A stretch of DNA of 54,245 bases, taken from positions 1-54,245 of the forward strand of contig NZ_LGHT01000019.1 of assembly GCF_001202035.1 (NCBI RefSeq), read 5' to 3'. The notes below the pieces were generated by a model. That model searched no databases and had not been told where the DNA came from. It was given only the letters and a program-made list of their open reading frames with translations. The translations under genes and the position numbers were made by a program. Positions 8,001 through 16,758 of the stretch are shown piece after piece (the stretch's first letter is position 1; every line of letters starts with the position of its first letter). The DNA is from Pseudorhodobacter wandonensis. Its GTDB lineage: Bacteria; Pseudomonadota; Alphaproteobacteria; Rhodobacterales; Rhodobacteraceae.

Positions 8001-9596
8001 ATGGCCCCCAAAGTCCTCGTATCCGATGAGCTTTCCGAAACCGCAGTGCAGATTTTCCGCGACCGCGGGATTGATGTGGATTTCATGCCCAAGCTGGGCA
8101 AAGACAAAGAAAAACTGGCCGAACTTATCGGCAACTATGATGGCCTTGCCATCCGCTCGGCCACCAAAGTGACCGCCAAGCTGTTGGAAAACACCGACCG
8201 TTTGAAAGTGATCGCCCGCGCAGGTATCGGCGTCGATAACGTCGATATTCCGGCCGCGTCGAAAAAAGGCGTGATCGTGATGAACACACCTTTCGGCAAC
8301 TCGATCACCACAGCTGAACATGCGATTGCGATGATGTTCGCAACGGCGCGTCAATTGCCCGAGGCCAACGCCTCGACCCATGCCGGCAAATGGGAAAAGT
8401 CGCGCTTTATGGGTGTCGAGCTTTATAACAAAACCCTTGGTGTGATCGGCGCCGGCAATATCGGTGGCATCGTTTGCGATCGCGCGCTGGGCCTGCATAT
8501 GAAAGTGGTCGCCTATGACCCCTTCCTGTCGGAAGAGCGTGCCAAGTCGATGGGTGTGACCAAGGTCGAGCTGGATGAACTGCTGGCCCGCGCCGATTTC
8601 ATCACGCTGCACGTGCCGCTGACCGACAAAACCCGCAACATTCTGGACGCGACCAACCTTGCCAAAACCAAGCCCGGCGTGCGCATCATCAACTGTGCCC
8701 GTGGTGGTCTGGTCGATGAAGAGGCGCTGGCTGCCGCGCTGAAATCCGGCCACGTGGCCGGTGCGGCGTTTGACGTGTTTGCAGTAGAGCCCGCAACCGA
8801 AAGCCCGCTGTTCAACCTGCCCAACGTGGTTTGCACGCCGCACCTTGGCGCGTCCACCTCGGAAGCACAGGAAAACGTGGCGCTGCAAGTGGCCGAACAA
8901 ATGTCGGATTACCTGCTGACAGGTGCCGTGCAAAACGCGCTGAACATGCCATCGGTTACCGCCGAAGAGGCTGCCGTTATGGGCCCATGGGTCAAACTGG
9001 CCGAACATCTTGGCGCTTTCGTCGGCCAAATGACGGATGAGCCGATCAAAGCAATCAACGTGCTCTATGACGGCCATGTCGCTGATATGAACCTTGCCGC
9101 GCTGAACTGCGCGACGATTGCAGGTATCATGAAGGCCACCAACCCCGATGTGAACATGGTGTCTGCGCCTGTCGTCGCCAAAGAGCGTGGCATCCAGATC
9201 GCCACCACACGTCAGGAAAAATCGGGCGCGTTTGATGCGTTTATCAAGCTGACCGTGGTGACTGACAAGCGCGAACGCTCCATCGCGGGCACCTGCTTTA
9301 GCGATGGCAAGCCGCGCTTTATCCAGATCAAAGGCATCAATATCGACGCCGAGATCGGCCAGCACATGCTTTATACCACCAACGCCGACGTTCCGGGTAT
9401 CATCGGTCTGTTGGGGATGACCATGGGTAAGAACGGCGTCAACATCGCCAACTTTACTTTGGGTCGTTCGGGTGCGGGCAAAGAGGCCATCGCGATTTTG
9501 TATCTGGATCAAGCGATTGATCCGAAGGTGGTTGAACTTTTGGAAGGAACAGGCATGTTCGAACAGGTAAAACCTCTGGAATTCGATGTTGCCTAA
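8001..9596 (+). CDS. serA: D-3-phosphoglycerate dehydrogenase
   Basis: This 531-residue long-form enzyme oxidises 3-phosphoglycerate to 3-phosphohydroxypyruvate with NAD, the committed step of serine synthesis. The Rossmann glycine motif GAGNIG is at residues 150-155. The catalytic-domain blocks [10 protein letters not shown] and CTPHLGAST, an intervening ASB domain, and a C-terminal ACT domain (about 455-531, [15 protein letters not shown] onward) are visible. The ACT domain suggests serine feedback control. The start is the ATG at 8001 with AGGAG ten bases ahead. The in-frame extension to 7902 overlaps serC and is rejected. It is the second gene of the serC-serA operon. Confidence 0.96.
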   Translation: MAPKVLVSDELSETAVQIFRDRGIDVDFMPKLGKDKEKLAELIGNYDGLAIRSATKVTAKLLENTDRLKVIARAGIGVDNVDIPAASKKGVIVMNTPFGNSITTAEHAIAMMFATARQLPEANASTHAGKWEKSRFMGVELYNKTLGVIGAGNIGGIVCDRALGLHMKVVAYDPFLSEERAKSMGVTKVELDELLARADFITLHVPLTDKTRNILDATNLAKTKPGVRIINCARGGLVDEEALAAALKSGHVAGAAFDVFAVEPATESPLFNLPNVVCTPHLGASTSEAQENVALQVAEQMSDYLLTGAVQNALNMPSVTAEEAAVMGPWVKLAEHLGAFVGQMTDEPIKAINVLYDGHVADMNLAALNCATIAGIMKATNPDVNMVSAPVVAKERGIQIATTRQEKSGAFDAFIKLTVVTDKRERSIAGTCFSDGKPRFIQIKGINIDAEIGQHMLYTTNADVPGIIGLLGMTMGKNGVNIANFTLGRSGAGKEAIAILYLDQAIDPKVVELLEGTGMFEQVKPLEFDVA

Positions 9597-9720
9597 ACTG
9601 CCTTTTCGGCTTTCATTTCTATGGGATAACCCTGCGGGGCGCTGGTTGGTTCGCCACTGGTTCAAGGACCAGCCAGCATGGGGGGCATCGCCCCCCCTTC
9701 GCGTTTCAAAAGGCGATCAG

Positions 9721-10476
9721 ATGCGTACCTATGCGATTGGCGACATTCACGGACATATGGACCTGCTGCGCGCCGCGCATGACCGTATCGCAGCCGATAA
9801 ACAGGCCTGCGGTGATCAAGACGCCCCTATCGTGCATGTTGGTGATCTGGTTGACCGTGGCCCTGATAGCAAAACGGTGGTCGAGTATTTGTCCACAGGC
9901 ATCGCCGCCGGTGAAAACTGGGTTGTGCTGAAAAGCAACCATGACCGGATGTTCACCGATTTTCTGACCGACCGTCACCACCAGGACCCCGAACTCAAGA
10001 TCGAATATTCTTATCTGCATCCGCGCATCGGTGGCGGCACCACCTTGGCCTCTTACGGTGTGCCAAACGCCAGCGACCGCCCTTTGGCGCCGGTGCATGA
10101 TGAGGCGGTGGCCCTTGTTCCCGCAGCGCATCGGGCGTTTCTGGAAAGCCGCCCCAATTTCTATGAGCGTGGCGATGTCATGTTCGTTCATGCCGGTGTG
10201 CGCCCCGGTATCGACATTGAAAACCAGACCGAGGATGACCTGCTGTGGATCCGCAACGGGTTTCTCGATTATCGCGGCCAGTTTCCCTGGCTTTTGGTGC
10301 ATGGCCACACAGCGCTTGCAGCCCCTGTGAATTATGGAAACCGGGTCAACATAGACAGCTCTGCCGCCTATGGCGGGCCGTTGACCGCCGTTGTTATCGA
10401 AGGCCATGACGTGTTCGTGCTGACCGATGGCGGGCGTGTTCCCTTGCTTCCAACCCCAAAAGCGCCGATCCGCTAA
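9721..10476 (+). CDS. Serine/threonine phosphatase-type metallophosphoesterase
   Basis: This 251-residue member of the calcineurin-like (PPP) phosphoesterase family has the metal-binding blocks GDIHGH (residues 7-12), GDLVDRGPDS (about 42-51) and a late HGHTAL histidine block. The usual GNHE/GNHD motif reads SNHDRM, so the glycine is replaced while the asparagine and histidine remain. Bacterial relatives are PrpA/PrpB-like protein phosphatases and ApaH, and the substrate cannot be told from sequence. I chose the ATG at 9721 because the fold begins there. The open frame reaches back to 9586, inside serA, with a plausible but unconserved 45-residue leader. It may share the serC-serA transcript. 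Confidence 0.82.
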   Translation: MRTYAIGDIHGHMDLLRAAHDRIAADKQACGDQDAPIVHVGDLVDRGPDSKTVVEYLSTGIAAGENWVVLKSNHDRMFTDFLTDRHHQDPELKIEYSYLHPRIGGGTTLASYGVPNASDRPLAPVHDEAVALVPAAHRAFLESRPNFYERGDVMFVHAGVRPGIDIENQTEDDLLWIRNGFLDYRGQFPWLLVHGHTALAAPVNYGNRVNIDSSAAYGGPLTAVVIEGHDVFVLTDGGRVPLLPTPKAPIR

Positions 10477-10552
10477 CCGGTTGCGCGTTTGCCACTGGGC
10501 TTGTCTGCCAAAGCACGGTATTTCAGCGCTACCATTTGTACAGGAGCAGACC

Positions 10553-11593
10553 ATGGCCGCGACCTTTGTCTATTTCCGCTGGGCCTTCGGCTTTACCGCT
10601 GCCGGTTTGCTTTTGGCCTTTGGGCTTGGTTGGTCCTATTTCGGCACAATCGGCGGCGGGTTTGAATTTCTGCTGATCGGGTCGGTGCTGGCGGTGCTGG
10701 AAATCTCGCTGTCGTTCGACAATGCGATTGTGAATGCAAACAAGCTGCAAAACATGACCGAGGTCTGGCAAAAGCGCTTTTTGACATGGGGTATCATCAT
10801 CGCAGTGTTTGGCATGCGGATTGTGTTTCCTTTGCTGATCGTTGTGGTCGCCGCCAAGCTTGGCCCGTGGGAGGCGCTGCATCTGGCAGCCACCCGCCCC
10901 GATGAATATGCCCGCATTGTCGCCGAGGCGCATATCGGCATCGCGTCATTTGGCGGCTCTTTTCTGATGATGGTCGCGTTAAACTATTTCTTTGACGAGG
11001 CCAAAGACGTGCATTGGATCGCCGTATTGGAACGCCAGATGGCCCGTTTTGCCAGTGTGCGCGGCATGGAAATCGCGCTGGTGCTTGCCGTCATGCTTGG
11101 GTTTTCACAAGTGCTACCCGAGGCCAAGCTGGGCGTGTTTTTGCTGGCGGGTCTTTCGGGCTTGCTGACCTTTCTCGCGGTTGAGGTCGTTGGCCATTTG
11201 CTGGATGCCAGTGATGAGGCCACGGATTTGGCTGCCAAAGGCGGGCTTGGCGCGTTTTTGTATCTGGAAGTGCTGGATGCGTCTTTCAGCTTTGACGGCG
11301 TGATCGGTGCCTTTGCCCTGACGCAAAACCTGTTTCTGATCGCCATCGGGCTGGGCATCGGTGCGATGTATGTGCGGTCGATGACCATCATGCTGGTCGA
11401 ACGCAAAACCTTGGCCGAGTTTCGGTATTTAGAGCATGGCGCGTTTTGGTCTATTCTGATCCTGTCCGTTATTATGTTCGCGCAAACCCTGTTTCACATC
11501 CCCGAGGCAATTACCGGCCTGTTGGGGGCGGCTGTGATTGGGCTGTCACTGTGGTCTTCGCTTAAACACAGGCGCATCGCGGCTTTACCCTGA
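10553..11593 (+). CDS. DUF475 integral membrane protein (TerC/Alx-like)
   Basis: This 346-residue polytopic inner-membrane protein has about eight hydrophobic spans. The DUF475 hallmarks are LEISLSFDNAIVNANKL near residue 46 and LDASFSFDGVIGAF near residue 240. Both are SFDN/SFDG repeats related to the conserved acidic motifs of TerC and YkoY proteins, which are implicated in metal-ion (manganese) export or homeostasis. The start is the ATG at 10553 behind CAGGAG. It lies 76 bases after the phosphoesterase and converges on a small minus-strand unit, with a shared strong hairpin at 11624. Transport function is a family-level inference. Confidence 0.85.
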   Translation: MAATFVYFRWAFGFTAAGLLLAFGLGWSYFGTIGGGFEFLLIGSVLAVLEISLSFDNAIVNANKLQNMTEVWQKRFLTWGIIIAVFGMRIVFPLLIVVVAAKLGPWEALHLAATRPDEYARIVAEAHIGIASFGGSFLMMVALNYFFDEAKDVHWIAVLERQMARFASVRGMEIALVLAVMLGFSQVLPEAKLGVFLLAGLSGLLTFLAVEVVGHLLDASDEATDLAAKGGLGAFLYLEVLDASFSFDGVIGAFALTQNLFLIAIGLGIGAMYVRSMTIMLVERKTLAEFRYLEHGAFWSILILSVIMFAQTLFHIPEAITGLLGAAVIGLSLWSSLKHRRIAALP

Positions 11594-11623
11594 CAGCTTT
11601 TTTACAGGCGCCCGCAAAATAGA

Positions 11624-11653
11624 GAAAGGGTTACCCATGCGGGTAACCCTTTC
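11624..11653. terminator. Strong hairpin, probable bidirectional terminator
   Basis: GAAAGGGTTACCC and GGGTAACCCTTTC pair around ATGC with 13 perfect base pairs. On the minus strand it is followed by TCTATTTTG, a modest T-rich tail. On the plus strand no T-run follows. It sits between the convergent DUF475 gene and a short minus-strand unit starting near 11810 and could end both. Confidence 0.65.
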
Positions 11654-11717
11654 CGAGTTCCAAGGAGATGGGCCAGTTAGGGTCACAAGCCCAATCAGTC
11701 GTATGTTTTACAGGGCG

Positions 11718-11780
11718 TTACCCCACGCAAACACCTCGTCTGACTGTCCGGACACCTCTCTCCAACATCACTCTAGACAC
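11718..11780 (-). CDS. Possible 20-residue peptide with a perfect extended Shine-Dalgarno
   Basis: On the minus strand GAAAGGAGGTGATCCAG (11780-11796) is an exact 17-base match to the complement of the 16S rRNA 3' end. The GGAGG core lies seven bases before a GTG that opens a 20-codon frame (MSRVMLERGVRT and eight more residues, arginine and valine rich) ending in TAA. A TTGACA-type promoter lies upstream and a 13-pair hairpin downstream, so this looks like a self-contained transcript of about 185 bases. Either the peptide is made at high level or the RNA is a ribosome-binding regulator. A later CATCTCCTT stretch in the same RNA could pair with and hide the ribosome site. I know no named family for it. 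Confidence 0.42.
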   Translation of the reverse strand: MSRVMLERGVRTVRRGVCVG

Positions 11781-11815
11781 TGGATCACCTCCTTTCAAAT
11801 ACGTTGCCGATAGGG

Positions 11816-11845
11816 TTAGCCTGTCAGGTTTTTCGCATTTGTCAA
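11816..11845 (-). promoter_or_regulatory. Candidate promoter for the short minus-strand unit
   Basis: A consensus -35 box TTGACA (11840-11845, minus strand) is followed after 18 bases by GGCTAA (11816-11821) as a weak -10. Initiation near 11808 would give a short 5' leader before the extended Shine-Dalgarno. The -35 begins only seven bases past the yhhQ stop, so the small unit could be transcribed independently. Confidence 0.45.
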
Positions 11846-11851
11846 AAGTTT

Positions 11852-12475
11852 TTAGATCACAGCTGGATGAAATTTTTGTATAATTAAACGAAATGGCACC
11901 AATGCAACAATTGCCAGCGCCAGCTTGACGCCAAAATCGGCAACCGCCAGCGATACCCACAGCGGCGCAGCAGGACCAACGCCCAACAGCGGAAGTGCTT
12001 CGTTCGCCCATGAAATGTCATTGCCCGGCTCGATCCAGATCAGCATCGTCGAAAATGCCACGGTAAAGAAAATCACCGTGTCAGCCGTTGCACCGACCAG
12101 CGTTGACGCAAGCGGCGCCCGCCACCAGCTGCCTGCCCGCAGCTTGTCAAAAATCGTTACGTCCAGCAATTGCGCCGTCAAAAACGCCAAGCCCGAGCCA
12201 AGCGCGATGCGCAAGGTCACCAGCGGCCCGAATTCGCCCATAATCTGCGTGCCGATGAATGAGCACAGCAAACCGACGACAAAACCCGCCAGAACCACGC
12301 GGCGTGCCGCAGACACACCGTAAAAGCGGTTCATCAGGTCGGTCACCAAAAAGGCAAAGGGATAGGTAAAGGCGCCCCAGGTCAGCCATTGGCCAAAAAG
12401 ATGCTGCACAAGGATGTTCGAGGCCACAACAATGGCAGCCATGGCAAGAATGCCGGGGATCAGTGGTCGGGTCAT
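11852..12475 (-). CDS. yhhQ: Queuosine precursor transporter (YhhQ/DUF165 family)
   Basis: This 207-residue inner-membrane protein with about six hydrophobic helices matches the YhhQ (vitamin-uptake-like, VUT) family. That family imports queuosine precursors such as preQ0/preQ1 for tRNA modification. Diagnostic features are LTWGAFTYPFAFLVTDLMNRFYG (here split after FTYPFAFL), a conserved acidic TDLMN turn, and LLDVTIFDKLR. The start is the ATG at 12475 with GGAAAT upstream. The longer frame to 12523 has no ribosome site. It is followed on the same strand by a tiny independent unit and preceded by the phytase-like gene. Confidence 0.85.
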   Translation of the reverse strand: MTRPLIPGILAMAAIVVASNILVQHLFGQWLTWGAFTYPFAFLVTDLMNRFYGVSAARRVVLAGFVVGLLCSFIGTQIMGEFGPLVTLRIALGSGLAFLTAQLLDVTIFDKLRAGSWWRAPLASTLVGATADTVIFFTVAFSTMLIWIEPGNDISWANEALPLLGVGPAAPLWVSLAVADFGVKLALAIVALVPFRLIIQKFHPAVI

Positions 12476-12562
12476 TTGATATTTCCGTTTTATCAAGGTA
12501 GCGGATACTTGGCCCCCGATCATCGGGAACGGGCGGGCTTTACGCCTTGGCGTGCCGGTTTG

Positions 12563-13462
12563 TCAAGGAACGACGCGATATTCGACAATCTCTGTGCGCT
12601 GCACCCATAAGAAATTGTCGTCCGAAATCATGGTCAGCCGGATGGACCCCTTTGTATCACGCCAAACGCCCAGCCCTTCCAGATTGTCATGCGTACCGGC
12701 CGGGGTTTGAAATTCCAGCCGTTCATCACAAAATCCGGTCGGGCCAAGGGCAAAGCTGCGCACGCGGCTGGAAAAGCCGGTTAGACCATGAAAGCCGCGC
12801 TCTAGCAGGTAAAACCGCCCGTCTGGGCCAAAATCGGCACCCACAGCGTCAAACTCGGCGGTGCGCGGCAATGAAAGCGTTTGGTCCCATGTGCCGTGAC
12901 GATAACGAAAGACAGGGAAAGCGCCCGCATCGCGCGGTACCTCTGGCAAGGTGTAAAGCACGCCAGCATCGTCAACGGCCAAGGCCTCAAGCGAGGCATT
13001 TCTAGACATCGACTTGAACGCAGGCGCGCGGACAAGATCCTTGCCACGCGCAGACAGGGATGAATACTGCATCACCCGCGCCGCGCCCTTGCCTTCAAAG
13101 CTGATGAAAGCCGTGCCATCGGGTGCAATGGCCAGCCCCTCGCTATCAGCGCGTGCTTTGTACAAAAGCCTGTTGTCATCATCCAGCAAAGGGGCAACGA
13201 TCTCTGCAGATACGGCGCTGATATTGCCATCCGTGTCGCGCGTGATCGTGCCGCGGGTCCAACCGCCCCGGTCGCTTATCGTGGTAAAGGACAGGCCATC
13301 CGCTGCCAGCTCAATCCCCGAAAACCCGCCATGTGCAGGGTCTTGGCTGGTCCAGACAAAGCTGCTGATATAGTTCGGTGCCTTTAGCGGTGCTGCAGAG
13401 CCATCCAGCGCCGCAATCACCCCCAAATACGCGATCAGCGCGAGGCGAGTACGTTTTTGCAT
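12563..13462 (-). CDS. Esterase-like/phytase-like beta-propeller protein, exported
   Basis: This 299-residue protein matches the esterase-like activity of phytase family. It shows [12 protein letters not shown] near the mature N-terminus, [21 protein letters not shown] in the middle (given in part) and a C-terminal [15 protein letters not shown] block. Residues 1-24 ([16 protein letters not shown] followed by small residues) form a signal peptide, so it acts in the periplasm or outside. The family binds calcium and hydrolyses phosphate or carboxyl esters in some members; the substrate is unknown here. The start at ATG 13462 lies inside the 3' end of mepA, a 28-base overlap in another frame, indicating an operon. 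An extension to 13579 overlaps mepA further. Confidence 0.82.
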   Translation of the reverse strand: MQKRTRLALIAYLGVIAALDGSAAPLKAPNYISSFVWTSQDPAHGGFSGIELAADGLSFTTISDRGGWTRGTITRDTDGNISAVSAEIVAPLLDDDNRLLYKARADSEGLAIAPDGTAFISFEGKGAARVMQYSSLSARGKDLVRAPAFKSMSRNASLEALAVDDAGVLYTLPEVPRDAGAFPVFRYRHGTWDQTLSLPRTAEFDAVGADFGPDGRFYLLERGFHGLTGFSSRVRSFALGPTGFCDERLEFQTPAGTHDNLEGLGVWRDTKGSIRLTMISDDNFLWVQRTEIVEYRVVP

Positions 13463-14343
13463 TGGTTCGGCAAGTCCGCCATTGTGTAGTCGCGCGGCCC
13501 ACGCTTGCGCGGTGTCGGCTTTTTGGGTTTGGTCGAGGGTTTGGCTTTGGGCGGGTTCAGATAATCGGTCACCCACCATTGCAGGGTTTCATCACAGCCA
13601 TTCCCGCCTTTGGACAATGTTGCAACGGTCGGTTTTTGGGTCTGGCAATTGCTTGCGCCGCTTGGGCATTTCAGCCGCACATGGAAATGCGTATCATGCC
13701 CGTAAATCGGCCGGATTTTCTGCAACCAAGGCGTATCCGACGCCTTTGCCGTTTTGCACATCTCAATCTTGACGGCCGCCGCAACAAAGATCCGGTCAAC
13801 GCGGGCATCCGAGGCCGCAGCTTTCAGCAGCAGCGCATGGCTGCGGGTCCAGTTCTTGGTCACCGAGCGCTGGTCGCTGGACCGCACCGGAATAGACGAA
13901 ATGCTTTCGCGTTGCGCGCGGCTTAACTTTAGGCTGCTTGGGGGCAGCATCCAGACATCGGCATCCAACCCGATCTGATGGCTAGAGTGGCCCGATGTCA
14001 TCGGGCCGCCACGTGGCTGTGAAATATCTCCGATATACAGACCCTTCCAACCAACCTTTACCGCCTCTCGGCTCAGGTCCTGCAAATAGGCAATCATTTC
14101 TGGCTGGCCCCAGTTGCGACCGCGCGACAGCCGCATCGCCTGCCACGTCGGCCCGGTTTCCGGCAATTGCACTGCCCCCGCAGAACAGCCCTTGGCATAG
14201 GTGCCAATCGGCATCGGGTTCTGGTCTGACGCATCAGTTTTCGCGCCAAACAGCTTATTCGCCAATTGCTCGCCATAGCTTGCAATCGGGGCGGCACAGG
14301 CGGCGGTTACCAACAGGGCGGCAATCGGAAACTTAAAATTCAA
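13435..14343 (-). CDS. mepA: Penicillin-insensitive murein DD-endopeptidase MepA
   Basis: This 302-residue periplasmic zinc peptidase cuts DD-crosslinks between meso-diaminopimelate and D-alanine in peptidoglycan. The metal site [15 protein letters not shown] (H119, H122, D127) and the later [10 protein letters not shown] block carry the LAS-family ligands. An N-terminal signal peptide ends near [12 protein letters not shown] basic, proline-rich C-terminal segment ([17 protein letters not shown]) follows the catalytic domain. The gene is nine bases after the UMF1 transporter stop and overlaps the next gene, so it is mid-operon. Confidence 0.92.
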   Translation of the reverse strand: MNFKFPIAALLVTAACAAPIASYGEQLANKLFGAKTDASDQNPMPIGTYAKGCSAGAVQLPETGPTWQAMRLSRGRNWGQPEMIAYLQDLSREAVKVGWKGLYIGDISQPRGGPMTSGHSSHQIGLDADVWMLPPSSLKLSRAQRESISSIPVRSSDQRSVTKNWTRSHALLLKAAASDARVDRIFVAAAVKIEMCKTAKASDTPWLQKIRPIYGHDTHFHVRLKCPSGASNCQTQKPTVATLSKGGNGCDETLQWWVTDYLNPPKAKPSTKPKKPTPRKRGPRDYTMADLPNQCKNVLASR

Positions 14344-14352
14344 TAGGGCACC

Positions 14353-15684
14353 TTATGTTCTATCACCTTTGGGCTTTACCCATAGTAACAGGATTAAACC
14401 AATAATAAAAAGCCCGATAAGCGGGGTTATGCCGGCTTGCTGGCTGCCGAATACATCGGTCACAAGGCCAATCGACAATGGCGCGAGAAAAGATGTGGCC
14501 TTGCCCGACAGCGCATAAAGCCCGAAAACCTCGGTGATCCTGTCGGGGTGTGCCTGATATACCGTCATCGTCCGGCTGGCTGCTTGCAGCGCACCCCCTG
14601 CCGCGCCAATCACGGCACCCATAATGTAAAACGCGATATCCGGCAGCGGCGACCCCGCAGCCACCGTAAGGCCAAAGACCGTGGTTTCAGAGATTGTGAT
14701 CACGCCAATCGCCACCAATGTCAGCACCAGCACGCAGACCGTAATCACCGGTTTGGGGCCGAAACGGCTGTCGGCTTTACCACCAAGCCACGCAAACACC
14801 GCACCGGTGACCGAGGCGAGGATGCCAAAGATCCCCACATTCACCACTGACCATTGCAGCACCCCGGCCGCATAAATCCCGCCAAACACATACATCCCGT
14901 TCAGCGCATCGCGGTAAAACATCGATGACCCCAAATGCGCGAACAGGCTGCGTTGGCGGGGCAGCGCACGCAAACTGACCAGTAACGCAGGCCATGCCGA
15001 TTTGGCCGCTTGCAAAACGCCCATCCCTTTGGCGCGTACAGGTTCGCGCACCCTCAGAAAAAACGGCACCATGAAAACCGCATACCAAAGCGCCGTCAGC
15101 GGCCCGACCGACCGCGTGCCTTCACGCGCTGCCGCATCCAGCCCAAACAGCGGTGAAAGCCCGATCAGGGTTTTGCCATTCGACCCTTCGGCCAGAAACA
15201 GCAGCATGATAATCAGCGAAATCAACCCGCCCACATAGCCAAAGGCCCAGCCGGAACCCGAAATCCGGCCAATCTCGTCCTCGGTCCCTAAATCAGGCAG
15301 CATCGAGTTGGTGAAAATCGTCGCAAACTCCATCCCGATCATGCCAATGGCAAAGGACAGCATCACCAGCGTCAGGTTGAAATTATCAGGTGCCGCATAC
15401 CACAGCCCCCATGCGCCCACGACATACATCACCGAAAACAGCCAGACGAAGCGCATCCGCCCGCCCGCCTTGTCGGCGATCACCCCCAAAAACGGTGCCA
15501 ACACGGCGATAAACAGCCCGGCAAAGCCGATGCCATAGCCCCAAGCCGCCTGCGCGGCAGTGCCGTCACCCAGCAACTTGCTGATATAAGGGCCGAAAAT
15601 AAAGGTAAGCAGCAGGGTGCTATAGGGCTGGCTTGCCCAATCGAAAAAGAACCAGCCCCAGATACGCTTCTTTGCCGATGTCAT
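14353..15684 (-). CDS. MFS transporter, UMF1 (Atg22-like) family
   Basis: This 443-residue membrane protein has about twelve transmembrane helices. It begins KKRIWGWFFFDWASQPYSTL, the conserved FDWASQPY signature of UMF1/Atg22-type permeases, and has YQAHPDRITEVFGLYALSGK (exact 20-residue stretch) in the C-terminal half, another family block. Yeast Atg22 exports amino acids from the vacuole; bacterial members are of unknown substrate. I chose the ATG at 15684, with GGGGTG upstream. A start four codons earlier is possible. It leads the minus-strand series toward mepA. Confidence 0.87.
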   Translation of the reverse strand: MTSAKKRIWGWFFFDWASQPYSTLLLTFIFGPYISKLLGDGTAAQAAWGYGIGFAGLFIAVLAPFLGVIADKAGGRMRFVWLFSVMYVVGAWGLWYAAPDNFNLTLVMLSFAIGMIGMEFATIFTNSMLPDLGTEDEIGRISGSGWAFGYVGGLISLIIMLLFLAEGSNGKTLIGLSPLFGLDAAAREGTRSVGPLTALWYAVFMVPFFLRVREPVRAKGMGVLQAAKSAWPALLVSLRALPRQRSLFAHLGSSMFYRDALNGMYVFGGIYAAGVLQWSVVNVGIFGILASVTGAVFAWLGGKADSRFGPKPVITVCVLVLTLVAIGVITISETTVFGLTVAAGSPLPDIAFYIMGAVIGAAGGALQAASRTMTVYQAHPDRITEVFGLYALSGKATSFLAPLSIGLVTDVFGSQQAGITPLIGLFIIGLILLLWVKPKGDRT

Positions 15685-15802
15685 TTTGCACCCCATATTT
15701 TGCGTCGATCAAGCCCGAAACCGCCCGATTGCGCAAGACCTGACCGGTGCGGTGCCATCCCAACACCGGCCAAGGCGGGGTTTTTCCCAGATAACGCGGG
15801 GT

Positions 15803-16336
15803 TCAGCCCTTTTCAGGGGGCCAAGGGCGCTCGGCGTCGGCATCCACCCATTTCGCCACCCAATCCGGCAAGGCAGGGCTTTGCGGTGATTGCCCCAGTT
15901 GTTTCAACACCTCAACCGGCGCAATGATCCCTGATTTTGACGTGATGGCCGAACGCAGCAACATATGGCTGGTACAATCGCCATCCTTCCACATGCTCTG
16001 CTCGATATAGATGAACTTTTCATCCCAACCAACGCAGTGGCTGCGCATCTCTATCCGGTCAAACAACCGCACGCGGCGGCGATAGCGCGTGCTGGCCCCC
16101 GCCACGGTCAAACCCCAGCGGTTGCGCTTCAACACCTTATCCAGGCCTGCGCGCTGCCCCAAAGGCAAACGCCCCAGATCATACAGCGTCAGCGTGCGGC
16201 CGTTGTTCAGCTCGCGCCAGGGGTCAATATCTTGCGGCCAGCAGCGGTGGTGGCTGATATGCGTGCCCAGAATGGACAGAGCGGGGGCGTTGCGAAACTT
16301 CCACAACTCTTTGAACATGCGAATATAGGGGTACAT
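15803..16336 (-). CDS. Acyl-CoA thioesterase-like protein (hotdog fold)
   Basis: This 177-residue protein is of the 4HBT/THEM6-like hotdog type. The N-terminal helix FKELWKFRNAP leads into SHHRCWPQDIDPWRELNNGR, where the D-hxhxE/N-N-G pattern of thioesterases is visible. It continues through YRRRVRLFDRIEMRSHCVGW to a CTSHMLLRSAI strand. Tandem ATGs occur at 16339 and 16336. The second has better spacing from AGGAG and is used. The protein could hydrolyse acyl-CoA or serve a structural role; the substrate is unknown. It is divergent from yggT with 129 bases between. Confidence 0.78.
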   Translation of the reverse strand: MYPYIRMFKELWKFRNAPALSILGTHISHHRCWPQDIDPWRELNNGRTLTLYDLGRLPLGQRAGLDKVLKRNRWGLTVAGASTRYRRRVRLFDRIEMRSHCVGWDEKFIYIEQSMWKDGDCTSHMLLRSAITSKSGIIAPVEVLKQLGQSPQSPALPDWVAKWVDADAERPWPPEKG

Positions 16337-16465
16337 CATGGGCTCCTTCGCTTTCCCGATGCCGCAGTGCGGCGCATTGGTCAAGCAAGACGCTGCGGAA
16401 AAGGTTGTGCTTTGGTGCCTAGGGCATTACCTATCTGCCAATCCCTATAGGCCGGAGCCGCCCGC

Positions 16466-16753
16466 ATGACCTCTTTGTTTCAAATCCTGATGATGATCCT
16501 GCAAATCGCGCAATTTATCATCTTTGCCCATATCATCATGAGCTGGCTGATCAACTTTCAGGTGCTGAACCTGCGCCAACCGCTTGTCGCGCAAATCTGG
16601 GACGGGTTGAACCGCACGCTCGAACCTGTTTACAGCCGCGTCCGGTCATTCCTGCCACAAGGTATGGGCATCGATTTTGCCCCATTGGTTGTGCTGTTGG
16701 TGGTCTATGGCCTGCGTATCATCTTGGTAAACAACGCCGCCGTATTCTATTGA
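16466..16753 (+). CDS. YggT family membrane protein
   Basis: This 95-residue protein with two hydrophobic spans (about 3-27 and 68-90) is separated by the family block LRQPLVAQIWDGLNRTLEPV and VRSFLP. YggT proteins are small inner-membrane proteins linked to cell shape, division-plane and osmotic stress phenotypes in different bacteria, and the biochemical role is unsettled. GGAG precedes the ATG. It is five bases upstream of recQ, so the two are probably co-transcribed. Confidence 0.87.
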   Translation: MTSLFQILMMILQIAQFIIFAHIIMSWLINFQVLNLRQPLVAQIWDGLNRTLEPVYSRVRSFLPQGMGIDFAPLVVLLVVYGLRIILVNNAAVFY

Positions 16754-16758
16754 TCTGA

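Noticed and set aside
7980-9665. A 561-codon open frame on the strand opposite serA
   Set aside because: It is a mirror of the serA coding frame, produced by high-GC codon bias. It has histidine/glycine-rich, non-family composition and no ribosome site, and serA is unmistakable.
11780-11796. CTGGATCACCTCCTTTC read on the plus strand as an anti-Shine-Dalgarno fragment or 16S relic
   Set aside because: The 17-base match to the 16S 3' end is real, but flanking bases do not match 16S or the spacer. Promoter and hairpin fit the minus strand better, where it is a Shine-Dalgarno. It is kept as a possible alternative, not as an annotation.
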